From positions 30,712 to 94,711 of the forward strand of contig NZ_BAPT01000048.1 of the NCBI RefSeq assembly GCF_025995235.1: a stretch of DNA of 64,000 nucleotides, given 5' to 3'. This document shows positions 27,009-36,088 of the stretch, piece by piece. The stretch comes from Ameyamaea chiangmaiensis. Lineage in GTDB: Bacteria > Pseudomonadota > Alphaproteobacteria > Acetobacterales > Acetobacteraceae. The notes beneath the pieces were generated by a model. It ran no database searches. It was not told where the DNA came from and saw only the letters and a program-made list of their open reading frames with translations. Every line of letters starts with the position of its first letter. Within the stretch, counting starts at the first letter, position 1. Made by a program: the position numbers and the translations under genes.

Positions 27009-28208
27009 ATGCAGAAGACGGTTTCAAGCCGCTACACGCTCTCGCGTCGCGGTATCATGGGGTTGACGGCATCGGCTGTTGCGACGCGGTTCATATCGTC
27101 GGCAAGCGCGGCTTCGCCGCAACCGCCAAGCGTCGTCAGCGTGCCGCCGCGGGAATGGGGGCCGGGCAGTCCGCCCGTGATGTATCCCGATCCCGACATT
27201 ATCGTTCTCGATGATCGCTTCAAACCTTATCTGCTGGGCATTACGCAGCTTCGTCGGGTGTGGGACAAGGGGCTCTGGCTTGAAGGACCGGCCTGGTCCG
27301 AGCAGGGCAATTACCTTGTCTTCAGCGATGTCCATGCCAATCGGCAGTATCGCTATCTGTGGGAGACAGGTGCGGTCACCGTTCTCAATGGCGATTCCGG
27401 CAACAGCAATGGGAATGCCTTCGATTTCGAAGGACGCCAGATCATCCAGCAGGATCTTTATCGCCGGATCATACGGCGCGAGCATAACGGCGTGTATCGC
27501 GTGCTGGCGGACAGTTTCGATGGAAAGCCCCTCAATTCGCCCAACGACATGGCGGTTCATCCCGACGGCAGCGTCTGGTTCACCGACCCCACATATGGCG
27601 ACACGCTGTCGGAAGGCCATCCCGACGCCGCGGGCGGACCGACCAATCCCGGTGGTCGGCTCAATCCGCTGATCGGGCAGGACCAACCGACGCTGATTGC
27701 GAACCAGAAGCGCGAATTGCCATCAAACTGTTACCGGATCGATAAATCCGGTCGTATCGATCTTGTGATTTCCGGGGCTGACGTGCCGGATCCGAACGGC
27801 ATCGCGTTCTCGCCGGATTATCGCACCCTGTATGTCGCCAGTACCACCAAGGGCCCCGGAACGGACGGTCCGGGCGGTCAGTCCGTCATATACGCCTTCG
27901 ACGTCGAAGGCACGAAGGTCACGCACCGGCGTGTTTTCCACGACATGGTGATCGAGGGGGTGAAGTGCCCGCCCGACGGTTTCAAGGTCGATGTCGACGG
28001 CAATCTGTGGTGCGGTGTCAGCGGCCCGCTGGGCTATCGCGGTGTGGTTGTGATTTCGCCCGACGCAAAGGTTCTGGGGCGCATCCGGCTGCCGCAACTG
28101 TGCGCGAACCTGACATTCGCCGGACCCAAGCGGAATATGCTGATGATGATGTGCGGGCAGTCGATCTATACGCTTCAGGTTCAGACGCAGGGGGCCGCTC
28201 CGAGCTGA
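27009..28208 (+). CDS. Tat-exported SMP-30/gluconolactonase-family lactonase
   Basis: The 399-residue product begins with a twin-arginine signal (LSRRGIMGLTASAVATRF, then an AXA-type site near SSASAASPQ). The rest is a six-bladed beta-propeller of the SMP-30/gluconolactonase family, with GLWLEGPAWSEQGNYLVFSDV (metal-ligand Glu), LNSPNDMAVHPDGSVWFTDPTYG (Asn and Asp ligands) and DPNGIAFSPDYRTLYVA. It likely hydrolyses an aldonolactone in the periplasm after membrane-bound oxidation. The ATG at 27009 was chosen because it places the Tat motif correctly. A hairpin follows the stop. Confidence 0.9.
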   Translation: MQKTVSSRYTLSRRGIMGLTASAVATRFISSASAASPQPPSVVSVPPREWGPGSPPVMYPDPDIIVLDDRFKPYLLGITQLRRVWDKGLWLEGPAWSEQGNYLVFSDVHANRQYRYLWETGAVTVLNGDSGNSNGNAFDFEGRQIIQQDLYRRIIRREHNGVYRVLADSFDGKPLNSPNDMAVHPDGSVWFTDPTYGDTLSEGHPDAAGGPTNPGGRLNPLIGQDQPTLIANQKRELPSNCYRIDKSGRIDLVISGADVPDPNGIAFSPDYRTLYVASTTKGPGTDGPGGQSVIYAFDVEGTKVTHRRVFHDMVIEGVKCPPDGFKVDVDGNLWCGVSGPLGYRGVVVISPDAKVLGRIRLPQLCANLTFAGPKRNMLMMMCGQSIYTLQVQTQGAAPS

Positions 28209-28219
28209 AGACGGACGGC

Positions 28220-28254
28220 GCCGGGCCCCGCACGACGTTATGGTGCGAGGCCCG
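28220..28254. terminator. Strong hairpin between convergent genes
   Basis: Thirteen-base arms (CCGGGCCCCGCAC and GTGCGAGGCCCGG) pair with a single mismatch around a nine-base loop. The hairpin lies between the stop of the SMP-30 gene and the end of the Hint-protein gene and could serve both. It lacks a T tract. Confidence 0.5.
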
Positions 28255-28266
28255 GGACCGGCGGTA

Positions 28267-30132
28267 TCAGGCCGATTTGCTGAGCGTGGCGTGCCTTTCA
28301 TCAACGACGTAGGGACCACCGGCGAGGATCTGGAGTGCCAGTAAGGCCATAGTGCCGGCTTCGCGCGCGCCCAGCGGCAACGTCGCGTTACCATTCGTCC
28401 AGCGGCACAGCGCCGCCTCGCGAATATCCCAGCCGGACAGCGTGTCGCTCGTGACGTGCGCGTCCAGCACGGTCGAGTGATTGGCGTCAAACAGGGTGAT
28501 GTCACCAACCAGAACGCCCAAGGTGCGGCGATCGTCGACGAAGGGGCCGATCGCATCGCAGGGCCGGGACGCGTTGGAGCGGATATGGACGCTCTGGACG
28601 CCGGGTGGGATCATGAAGATCAGACGGCCCTCCTGTTCCCGGACGGGGCGCAGTATCTTGCCGTTCGCCGTTACGAGATGCACGTTGCGTTCGGTGGTCA
28701 GCGCCATCTCTGGCTCTTTTACGTCAAAATCGAGTGCCCGGGCGCGTGCCAGAATTGTGTTATAGAGTGGTTCGACGACGGCGCGGTCGACGCACAGCGG
28801 GGCGGCCGCGTCCGCAAGCCACGTTCGCGGTGTCCGGGGTGTCGCCCGTCCGGCGATCGTCACCACATTTCCATACTGGGTGAACTGGCCGCGATTTCCG
28901 GTGTCGAGATAGGTTTCGGTCATTGCGCCATCCGCGACGATGATGGAATGCTGTTCCGTCTCGATATGAAAATAGTCATACGACAGAATGGTGCGGTCGT
29001 AGGCGATGGACGAGCCATTGATCAGGAGGCGGGCTGGGACAAACCGGCCATTGAAGAAGAGGCAGTGTTCCGGCGTTACCAGAAGGTCCTTGTTGGGGAC
29101 GCCGTCCGCAAGGGCGTTTTGGCGAATCCTGACGGGATAGCCGGCCTGATCGTCGGGTTTGTCTGTCTGGACGACGGTGTGCGCGGTGCCACTCCAGATA
29201 ACGTCGCGCAGTTCGGTTCCGCGATCGGTATAGGCAATGATCTTGGAACCCTTTTCCAGGGTTTCGATCGCGACAGGCCCCTGAGGCGTGTCTATGAGCG
29301 TGCCTGCCAGGAAGCAGACCCCGATATAGGTGTTGGTGCCGTCATACGTAATGCTCAGCGGATTGTTCGTCGAACTGTTGACCGTGTTATAGGTCCCGTT
29401 TGCAAGGGTAACGCCGGACGCGAGGTTGACGGAATAGGTCGCGACCGTCGCATTGCCGCTGCCACCATAGAGTGTGATGGTCTTTGCCGTTGACGTTCCG
29501 CTGACCGTATAACCGGTAATGCCGGCCGTCGTGTTCTGTAGTTCGATGGTGTCCAGCGACGGGTTGTAGTTGTTCAGTGTGACGTTCGAGCCGCTGCTGG
29601 AGAGAAGGTTCAGAACGCTTCCACCTGCATTGAGCACCAGCGTCCCGCCACCGCTGGTAAAATTGATGGTCGTCCCCTGAAGGATGCTGATCAGGTTCGT
29701 CCCGGAGCTGTAGGTGCCTCCATACCCGATATTGATGGTCGAGCCGGACAGCGCACCCGCGAGCAGGCCGCCCGTGAAAGATGCTGCTCCGCCATAGACA
29801 TTCACGGTTATGGCCGCTGCCGCCTGAATGGCTACGTCGATGGACGTGGTGCCGCCGATATACAGTGTTGGCGCGGTCGCGAGGGCCAGAAGGATGTTGA
29901 TACTGCCTGTCGAGCCCGGAACAGACACATAGGTCCCCCCAAGCACGCTGGCCAGACTGCCGACGCTGTCGGAGCCGGTAACGATGTGTTCGGAGAGCAC
30001 GCTGTGCGGAACGCCGGTCACCGTCGTCGTAGGTGCGCCGGCCTGGGTGATGGTGACGGTGCTGATACCGAGAAAGGCGTCGGAGACCGTGTACGTCACG
30101 CCGTTGGCTGGATTCGTGTAGGTGCTGGCCAT
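28267..30132 (-). CDS. Secreted-type protein with beta-repeat N-terminus and C-terminal Hint domain
   Basis: The 621-residue protein has two parts. Residues 1-270 are Gly/Thr/Ser/Asn-rich, with short beta-solenoid-like segments (GSTINIGYGG, GGGTLVLNAGGSVLNLL) as in adhesins and autotransporter passengers; no classical signal peptide is seen. From Cys273 (VCFLAGTLIDTPQG) a Hint (hedgehog/intein) domain follows, with TPEHCLFFNGRFVPARLLINGSSI and a YDYFHIETEQHSIIVADGAMTETYLDTGNR block that holds the usual His residues. The last 170 residues form a conserved tail shared with the protein at 54784-56958. Hint domains cleave proteins autocatalytically at the Cys. The role and export route are unknown. 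A long AT-rich region lies upstream. Confidence 0.85.
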   Translation of the reverse strand: MASTYTNPANGVTYTVSDAFLGISTVTITQAGAPTTTVTGVPHSVLSEHIVTGSDSVGSLASVLGGTYVSVPGSTGSINILLALATAPTLYIGGTTSIDVAIQAAAAITVNVYGGAASFTGGLLAGALSGSTINIGYGGTYSSGTNLISILQGTTINFTSGGGTLVLNAGGSVLNLLSSSGSNVTLNNYNPSLDTIELQNTTAGITGYTVSGTSTAKTITLYGGSGNATVATYSVNLASGVTLANGTYNTVNSSTNNPLSITYDGTNTYIGVCFLAGTLIDTPQGPVAIETLEKGSKIIAYTDRGTELRDVIWSGTAHTVVQTDKPDDQAGYPVRIRQNALADGVPNKDLLVTPEHCLFFNGRFVPARLLINGSSIAYDRTILSYDYFHIETEQHSIIVADGAMTETYLDTGNRGQFTQYGNVVTIAGRATPRTPRTWLADAAAPLCVDRAVVEPLYNTILARARALDFDVKEPEMALTTERNVHLVTANGKILRPVREQEGRLIFMIPPGVQSVHIRSNASRPCDAIGPFVDDRRTLGVLVGDITLFDANHSTVLDAHVTSDTLSGWDIREAALCRWTNGNATLPLGAREAGTMALLALQILAGGPYVVDERHATLSKSA

Positions 30133-30253
30133 AGGAAATTCACCTCAATGATAATCAGGGAAATTGTTAAATCCGGCGATACGAAATATCTAACACAATA
30201 GTTAAAGTCATGTTCTGGTGGTTTAAGGCAACATAAAATTTACCATAGCGCAG

Positions 30254-30275
30254 ATTATCACGTATATGTGATAAT
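30254..30275. promoter_or_regulatory. Inverted repeat upstream of the Hint-protein gene
   Basis: Perfect 8-base arms ATTATCAC and GTGATAAT flank GTATAT, about 120 bases upstream of the Hint-protein ATG inside the AT-rich tract. The half-site resembles CRP/FNR-type or winged-helix operators, but the regulator is not identified. Confidence 0.4.
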
Positions 30276-30731
30276 TGGCCCTATATTTGTATTTTTATGT
30301 TTGTTTTGTAAAAAATTGTGTAATTTCTATTAATAATAGAATATTAAAAATAATAATTTTCAAATCGAGACTATAATGGGAATAATTTTTTTTGTGAGAA
30401 ATTACCAAAAGTATACTTTTTGTGCTGATACCCCCCCCTCCAAAAACATTGTGTGATTAGGGGCTTTGATCGATAGAAAAAATACTCATACGCGCACAGG
30501 ACGCCCTTCCGGAGCCTCTGTTCACTTCGCAACGACCGCATCGGATATATGTGGGACCGAATCACGAACCCGTTCCTCGGCCCCTGTGTCTGTGTCCGCT
30601 GGAAGGCATCTTCGGACTGCGACGTCAGTGGACGGGTCGACCACGCCTGTCGCATCCTCACCGACGCGGCGATGTTGGGACTGCGTCAACCCGACCGGAA
30701 GCTGCCGCGACCGGCAGCGCGAGGGAGGCTG

Positions 30732-30761
30732 TTGCCCGCGTATACCCCTTGGGGGTATATT
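30732..30761 (+). promoter_or_regulatory. Copper-inducible promoter with CsoR-type operator
   Basis: A perfect palindrome TATACCCC-TTG-GGGGTATA spans 30741-30759. The G-tract palindrome is the form bound by CsoR/RcnR-family metal repressors. TTGCCC at 30732-30737 and TATATT at 30756-30761 form a sigma-70 promoter with an 18-base spacer, so the operator fills the spacer. The copper ATPase starts 28 bases further on. Confidence 0.7.
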
Positions 30762-30789
30762 GTAGCACTTCACTTCGGGATGATCGGGT

Positions 30790-33183
30790 ATGCCGCGTCA
30801 GATCACACTGCCGATTGAGGGTATGACATGCGCCGCGTGCGCCACGCGGCTGGAAAAAGTACTCGGCCGCCTTGAGGCGGTTGAGGCCAGCGTCAACTTC
30901 GCCGCCCGCCGCGCACGCATCGAGCTTGCGGACGACGGCGCGGCGGCCTCGACCGGCGCGGTGCTTCAGGCCGTGTCGCGTGCCGGCTTTGCGGTCCCGG
31001 AAACGCAGATCGATCTGGCCGTCAGCGGTATGACCTGCGCGTCTTGTGCCGCCCGGATCGAGAAAAGCCTCAACCGCATGCCCGGCGTGCGGGCGGCGGT
31101 GAACATCGCGACGGGGCGCGCCCACGTCGCGTGGCCGCACGGGGCGACAGATGCAGCGTCGATCGTGGCGCGTATCCGTGCGCTCGGCTTCGATGCCCAG
31201 CCGGTTGCCGCCCAAGGCCGATCGGCGCAGGACGGCAACCGCAGAGCCGATCGCCGGTCGCGTTTTCGTCTATCGCTGGCCGTCGCCATGTCCGTGCCGT
31301 TGCTGCTGAACATGCTCGCAATGCTTTCGACAGGTCATGACCTTCTGTCCCGCCAGGTGCAGCTTGGGCTGGCGACGGTCGTGCAGACATGGTGCGCGTG
31401 GCCCTACTACCGCAACGCCTGGAACGCGGTGCGCACGGGTGGGGCGAACATGGACGTGCTGGTGGCGCTTGGCACCTCCATCGCGTTCGGGTTCAGCGTT
31501 GTCGTAACCCTGCTCGGCCTTGCCCAGCCGGTCTATTTTGAGGCGAGCGCCATAATCGTGACGCTGGTGACCCTCGGGCGATGGCTCGAATCCCGGGCGC
31601 GCCGCCGCGCGGGTGACGGTATCCGCCTGTTGCTCGACCGCGCGCCGCGTGTCGCGCATCGCCTGGACGCGGGGCAGGTTGTCGACGTGCCGGCCGAGCG
31701 GGTGTGCGTGGGTGACGTGTTGCTGGTGCGCCCGGGTGATGTCTTTCCGGTCGATGGGGTCATCGTGGAGGGCACGACCGATGTCGACCTGTCGATGTTG
31801 ACGGGAGAGAGTGTGCCGGTAACGCGCGGACCGGACAGCGAGGTATTCGCTGCGACGGTAAACCGCACGGGTGCGGTGCGGATGCGCGCGACATCTGTCG
31901 GGTCCGACACGGCGCTGGCCCGCATCATCCGGATGGTCGAGGCCGCCGAAGGAACCAAGGCGTCGGTCCAGCGCCTCGCCGACCGCGTGTCGGCGATCTT
32001 CGTGCCCGTCATCGTCGCGCTGGCCCTCCTGACGGCCACGGCCGATGTCATACTGGGGTTCGGGCCGGTGAGTGCCATGGTGAACGCGGTCTCGGTCCTG
32101 GTCATCGCCTGCCCCTGTGCGCTGGGCCTGGCAACGCCCGCCGCCCTGATGGTCGGCGTGGGACGGGCGGCGCAGGTCGGTATCCTGTTCCGCGATGCCG
32201 GTGCCCTTGAACGGGCGGCGGGGCTGACGACGATCGCGTTCGATAAAACCGGAACGCTCACGCGCGGTGCGGTGCGGGTCGTGGAGGCCGTGCCGGTGGG
32301 CGAGGGGACGGTGGCCGGCCTCCTGGACATTGCCGCGGCCATCGAACAGGGGACGGATCATCCGGTGGCCGTGGCGATCCGCGCGGCCGCCGGAGGTAGC
32401 TCCGGGGTGAGCGGGACGACCGCCCGGGATATCGTGGTCCTGCCCGGCATTGGTGTAACGGGCCGTATCGGCGGCGCGGCTGTCCTGATCGCAGCCCCTC
32501 GGGCCGCGCGCGAGAAGGCTGCCGCCCTTGATGAAACGCTGATCAGCACGTGGGAGACGGCGGGCCGGACGGTCGTGTGCGTGCTGCGTGAGGGCGTGGT
32601 CGTCGGATATATTGCTCTGGCCGACGAAATCAGGCCGGAGGCACGGGAGGTGATCGACACGCTGCGTCGGCAGGGCCTTCGCACGGTGATGATGACCGGC
32701 GACAACGCCCGCGCCGCCGCGCGTGTCGGGTCAGACCTTGGTCTGGACAGCGTACGGGCGGAGATGGCACCGCCGGACAAGGCCCATCTGCTGGAGGTAC
32801 TGCGGCGCGACGGCGGAGCGCAGGCGCGCGTTGGCATGGTGGGTGACGGCATCAACGATGCGCCGGCGCTGGCCGCGGCCGATGTCGGATTTGCGATCGG
32901 CGCCGGGACCGATATCGCGATCGAGGCCGCCGATGTCGTGCTGATGCGCAGTGACCTGACCGGGGTAACGGACGCGTTGTCCCTGTCGCGCGCCAGCCTG
33001 CGCTGCATCCGGCAGAACCTGTTTTTCGCGTTTGCCTACAACCTGCTGGGTGTGCCGCTGGCAGCGACGGGCATGCTCAGCCCGATGGTCGCGGCGGGGG
33101 CGATGGCGCTCAGTTCGGTGTCGGTCGTCGGCAATGCGCTGCTTCTCGGACGCTGGCGGCCACCCGTGTCGCCGGCGTCCTGA
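30790..33183 (+). CDS. copA: Copper-exporting P1B-type ATPase with two metal-binding domains
   Basis: The 797-residue protein has two N-terminal HMA domains with CxxC metal sites (GMTCAAC, Cys14 and Cys17; GMTCASC, Cys83 and Cys86). Membrane helices follow, including the copper-selective CPC motif (VIACPCALGLATP). The phosphorylation site DKTGT lies in TIAFDKTGTLTRG, the TGES actuator loop in SMLTGESVPVT, and the hinge GDGINDAPAL near the end. This is the CopA/ActP family, which pumps Cu(I) out of the cytosol. The gene lies directly behind a CsoR-type operator. The start at 30790 fits the family N-terminus. No csoR or copZ gene is adjacent. Confidence 0.96.
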   Translation: MPRQITLPIEGMTCAACATRLEKVLGRLEAVEASVNFAARRARIELADDGAAASTGAVLQAVSRAGFAVPETQIDLAVSGMTCASCAARIEKSLNRMPGVRAAVNIATGRAHVAWPHGATDAASIVARIRALGFDAQPVAAQGRSAQDGNRRADRRSRFRLSLAVAMSVPLLLNMLAMLSTGHDLLSRQVQLGLATVVQTWCAWPYYRNAWNAVRTGGANMDVLVALGTSIAFGFSVVVTLLGLAQPVYFEASAIIVTLVTLGRWLESRARRRAGDGIRLLLDRAPRVAHRLDAGQVVDVPAERVCVGDVLLVRPGDVFPVDGVIVEGTTDVDLSMLTGESVPVTRGPDSEVFAATVNRTGAVRMRATSVGSDTALARIIRMVEAAEGTKASVQRLADRVSAIFVPVIVALALLTATADVILGFGPVSAMVNAVSVLVIACPCALGLATPAALMVGVGRAAQVGILFRDAGALERAAGLTTIAFDKTGTLTRGAVRVVEAVPVGEGTVAGLLDIAAAIEQGTDHPVAVAIRAAAGGSSGVSGTTARDIVVLPGIGVTGRIGGAAVLIAAPRAAREKAAALDETLISTWETAGRTVVCVLREGVVVGYIALADEIRPEAREVIDTLRRQGLRTVMMTGDNARAAARVGSDLGLDSVRAEMAPPDKAHLLEVLRRDGGAQARVGMVGDGINDAPALAAADVGFAIGAGTDIAIEAADVVLMRSDLTGVTDALSLSRASLRCIRQNLFFAFAYNLLGVPLAATGMLSPMVAAGAMALSSVSVVGNALLLGRWRPPVSPAS

Positions 33184-33195
33184 AGCACCGGACCG

Positions 33196-33543
33196 TCAGA
33201 GGGCGGCGATGCCGGTCAATTCGACCTTCCAGTCGGGGTGCGCCAGCAGGGCCTGCACCGTCGCCCGCGCGGGCTTGTTGTCGCGATCCAGCCACGCGTC
33301 CCATGCGCGGTTCATGGCGGTGATGTCGCCGATATCGGCGAGGAAGATCTGAACCGAGATCAGCCGGGACTTGTCGGTACCAGCCTCGGCCAGAAGGGCG
33401 TCCACCTGCCGCAGGATGTCGGCCATCTGCCCTTCGGCGTCCAGCGAGGCGTCATCGGCGACCTGCCCCGCGAGATAGACCAGTCCGTTGTGCACGACAG
33501 CGCCGGTGAGGCGGTCTTCGGGGGCAAGGCGAGTGAGGGTCAT
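33196..33543 (-). CDS. RidA/YjgF-family enamine deaminase-like protein
   Basis: The 115-residue protein matches the RidA family (HNGLVYLAGQVADDASLDAEGQMADILRQVDALLAEAG, RLISVQIFLADIGDITAMNRAWDAWL), with a conserved Arg in the C-terminal half (PARATVQALLAHPDWKVELTGIAAL). RidA hydrolyses reactive enamine and imine intermediates made by PLP enzymes. ACGGAG precedes the ATG at 33543. It is divergent from an ALDH7-type aldehyde dehydrogenase across 163 bases and convergent with copA. Confidence 0.92.
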   Translation of the reverse strand: MTLTRLAPEDRLTGAVVHNGLVYLAGQVADDASLDAEGQMADILRQVDALLAEAGTDKSRLISVQIFLADIGDITAMNRAWDAWLDRDNKPARATVQALLAHPDWKVELTGIAAL

Positions 33544-33706
33544 GACGGCTCCGTTGTGTTGTCGGGTGGCGTCCGCCGCCACCGGGCCGCCGTTCGTAGC
33601 GGAAATCGCCGATGGACGGCACCCTCTCCGGCTGCCGCGGTCTTGACGCATCTGAACACGGCTTCCATTCCCTGAAGGCACACTCACACGGAACAAGAGC
33701 AGCATC

Positions 33707-35224
33707 ATGACACAGGCGATTGCAGCAGAGGTCAGCGGCCTTCTTCGGGGATTGGGCATCGCCGAACGCCATTTTATCGGCGGCGATCTGGCTGTCGCGT
33801 CGCCCATCACGGGCGAGACCATCGCAACCGTGCCGCAGGGCGCGGCGGCGGACGTGACGGACGTGGTCGCCCGCGCGCAGACGGCCTTTACGGCGTGGCG
33901 GCGTGTTCCGGCACCCCGCCGTGGCGAACTGGTGCGCCTGCTGGGCGAGGAACTGCGCGCGCACAAGGATGTGCTGGGCCGTCTGGTCTCGCTCGAGGTC
34001 GGGAAGGTCGTGTCCGAAGGTCTGGGCGAAGTACAGGAGATGATCGACATCTGCGACTTCGCCGTGGGCCTGTCCCGCCAACTGTATGGCCTGACCATCC
34101 AGTCCGAGCGCCCCGACCACCGCCTGACCGAGCAATGGCACCCCGCCGGTGTCGTGGGCATTATCTCGGCTTTCAATTTTCCGGTCGCCGTGTGGGCGTG
34201 GAATGCCGCGCTGGCGCTGGTGTGCGGGGACACGATTATCTGGAAACCATCGGAAAAGGCACCGCTGACGGCCTTGGCGACGCACGCGCTTCTGGAACGC
34301 GCGCTGGCGCGTTTTGGTGCCGCACCAGAGGGGCTGGCTCAGGTGCTGATGGGTGGGCGTGAGGTGGGCGGGGCGCTGGTGGACGACGCGCGCGTGGCCA
34401 TTGTTTCGGCAACTGGCTCGACCCGCATGGGGCGCGATGTGGCGCAGCGCGTGGCCGCGCGTTTCGGTCGGTCGATCCTTGAACTCGGCGGTAACAACGC
34501 TTCGATCGTCACGCCGTCGGCGGATCTGGACCTGACCCTGCGCGCCGTCGCGTTCGGTGCGATGGGCACGGCCGGGCAGCGTTGCACGACGCTGCGGCGC
34601 CTGATGGTGCATGAAAGCGTCTACGATGTGCTGGTTCCGAAACTTGTCCGGGTTTACCAGACGATTTCGGTCGGAAGTCCGATCGCGGGCCATGCGCTGG
34701 TGGGCCCCCTGATCGACAGGGCGTCGTTCGAGGCGATGCAGGATGCCCTTGCGGCCGCGCGCGAGGCCGGTGGCATCGTCCATGGTGGCGAGCGCGTGGA
34801 CGTGAACGGGGACGCCTCGTTCTATGCGCGTCCGGCTCTGGTGGAAATGCCCGGACAGGTCGGTCCAGTCGTGGACGAGACGTTCGCCCCGATCCTCTAT
34901 GTGATGAAATATGCGACGCTGGCGGACGCCATCGCGTTGCAGAACGGCGTGCCGCAGGGGCTGTCATCGTCGATCTTCGCCACCGACCTGCGCGAGGTCG
35001 AGCAGTTCCTGTCCGCTGCCGGGTCGGATTGCGGTATCGCCAACGTGAACATGGGCCCCTCGGGCGCCGAGATCGGGGGGGCGTTCGGGGGCGAGAAAGA
35101 GACCGGCGGCGGCCGGGAGTCCGGTTCGGACGCATGGCGCGGATACATGCGGCGGCAGACGAACGCCATCAACTATGGCCGTTCGCTGCCGCTCGCGCAG
35201 GGTGTAACCTTCGACGTGGGCTAA
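33707..35224 (+). CDS. ALDH7-family aldehyde dehydrogenase (aminoadipate semialdehyde / piperideine-6-carboxylate dehydrogenase-like)
   Basis: The 505-residue enzyme shows the NAD-dependent aldehyde dehydrogenase fold, with PAGVVGIISAFNFPVAVWAWNAALAL, SATGSTRMGRDVA, the Glu motif LELGGNN and the catalytic Cys in GTAGQRCTTLRRL. The GGNNA and QRCTT variants, together with FGGEKETGGGRESGSDAW near the end, are typical of ALDH7 (antiquitin, AmaB, Pcd), which oxidise L-2-aminoadipate 6-semialdehyde in lysine or pipecolate breakdown. Other genes of that pathway are not nearby, so the substrate is inferred. The ATG at 33707 fits the family start. A RidA gene is divergent. Confidence 0.88.
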   Translation: MTQAIAAEVSGLLRGLGIAERHFIGGDLAVASPITGETIATVPQGAAADVTDVVARAQTAFTAWRRVPAPRRGELVRLLGEELRAHKDVLGRLVSLEVGKVVSEGLGEVQEMIDICDFAVGLSRQLYGLTIQSERPDHRLTEQWHPAGVVGIISAFNFPVAVWAWNAALALVCGDTIIWKPSEKAPLTALATHALLERALARFGAAPEGLAQVLMGGREVGGALVDDARVAIVSATGSTRMGRDVAQRVAARFGRSILELGGNNASIVTPSADLDLTLRAVAFGAMGTAGQRCTTLRRLMVHESVYDVLVPKLVRVYQTISVGSPIAGHALVGPLIDRASFEAMQDALAAAREAGGIVHGGERVDVNGDASFYARPALVEMPGQVGPVVDETFAPILYVMKYATLADAIALQNGVPQGLSSSIFATDLREVEQFLSAAGSDCGIANVNMGPSGAEIGGAFGGEKETGGGRESGSDAWRGYMRRQTNAINYGRSLPLAQGVTFDVG

Positions 35225-35251
35225 GCGCCCGCGTCGGTGCGACGTCGCCGA

Positions 35252-35971
35252 TCAGGCGCCGGTTTCGACCAGTACCAGCTCCGCGTCGTCCTGCGCGGTT
35301 ATGCGCAGGGTGGTGACCCCGCCGATCGCCGCGCCGTCGCGCGGGTTGAGCGTGTCCGGTGCGGCCGTCGCGTCCGCATCGGCGATCGTTACACGCCCCT
35401 TGGCGGAGACGAGGTAGCCCTGGCGCCCGTCGAGGCGATGTTCGATCGTCTGACCCGCCTTTAGCGTGGCCCCGAGCACACGGCCGTCCGCGCGGATAGA
35501 CAGCGCGCCCTCGTCTTCGGCATAGCCCGATGCGAGGGTAATGAACTGCCCGGCGCGCGCGTCGCGCGGGAAGGGACGCGATCCCCAGGTCGGTGCGCCG
35601 CCACGCTCGCGTGGCAGGATCCAGATCTGGAACAGGTCGGTAGGCGTGGATTCGCGATTATATTCGCTGTGCACGATACCGCTGCCAGCCGACATCACCT
35701 GCACGTCCCCGGCCTCGGTCCGGCCGCGGTTGCCCAGACTGTCCTCGTGCGTCACGGCGCCTTCGCGGACATAGGTGATGATTTCCATGTCGCGATGCGG
35801 GTGGGACGGAAAGCCTGCGCCCGGTGCGATACGGTCGTCGTTCCACACGCGCAGGTCGCCCCAGTGCACGCGATCGGGATCGTGATAGGACGCGAACGAA
35901 AAGTGGTGATGGGCATCGAGCCAGCCGTGATTCGCGGCACCGAGGCTCGCAAAGGGTCTGATATCGATCAT
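35252..35971 (-). CDS. Pirin-family protein (YhhW/quercetin dioxygenase-like cupin)
   Basis: The 239-residue bicupin begins MIDIRPFASLGAANHGWLDAHHHFSF and carries the pirin metal motif FPSHPHRDMEIITYVREGAVTHEDSLGN, with its His ligands and Glu, then VMSAGSGIVHSEYN. Family members include quercetin 2,3-dioxygenases and redox-sensing transcription cofactors; the role here is open. TAGGAGACGACAG precedes the ATG at 35971. A LysR regulator is transcribed divergently 117 bases away, and regulation of pirin by it is likely. Confidence 0.9.
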   Translation of the reverse strand: MIDIRPFASLGAANHGWLDAHHHFSFASYHDPDRVHWGDLRVWNDDRIAPGAGFPSHPHRDMEIITYVREGAVTHEDSLGNRGRTEAGDVQVMSAGSGIVHSEYNRESTPTDLFQIWILPRERGGAPTWGSRPFPRDARAGQFITLASGYAEDEGALSIRADGRVLGATLKAGQTIEHRLDGRQGYLVSAKGRVTIADADATAAPDTLNPRDGAAIGGVTTLRITAQDDAELVLVETGA

Positions 35972-36088
35972 CTGTCGTCTCCTACCGGTCGGGCACTGGC
36001 CCCCGGTTCTGTTTACGAACCCAGAAATAGCGCTCGACCGGACGCATAGAAATGGCAATGATGGAAAGACAACGATGCCGGATGTTTC

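Larger units (their letters stand above)
30133..30789. other. 657-base AT-rich intergenic region
   Basis: The region separates the divergent Hint-protein and copper ATPase genes. From about 30150 to 30480 it is strikingly AT-rich against a GC-rich background. It includes an inverted repeat at 30254-30275 and runs of T and A that look like a promoter zone. The right half is GC-rich without a convincing gene; short frames there show no recognisable family, and in particular no CsoR-like protein. It ends with a copper-type operator. Confidence 0.7.

Noticed and set aside
30466..30773. Several short frames before copA, checked as a possible csoR
   Set aside because: None has the Cys-His-Cys pattern or helical text of CsoR-family repressors.
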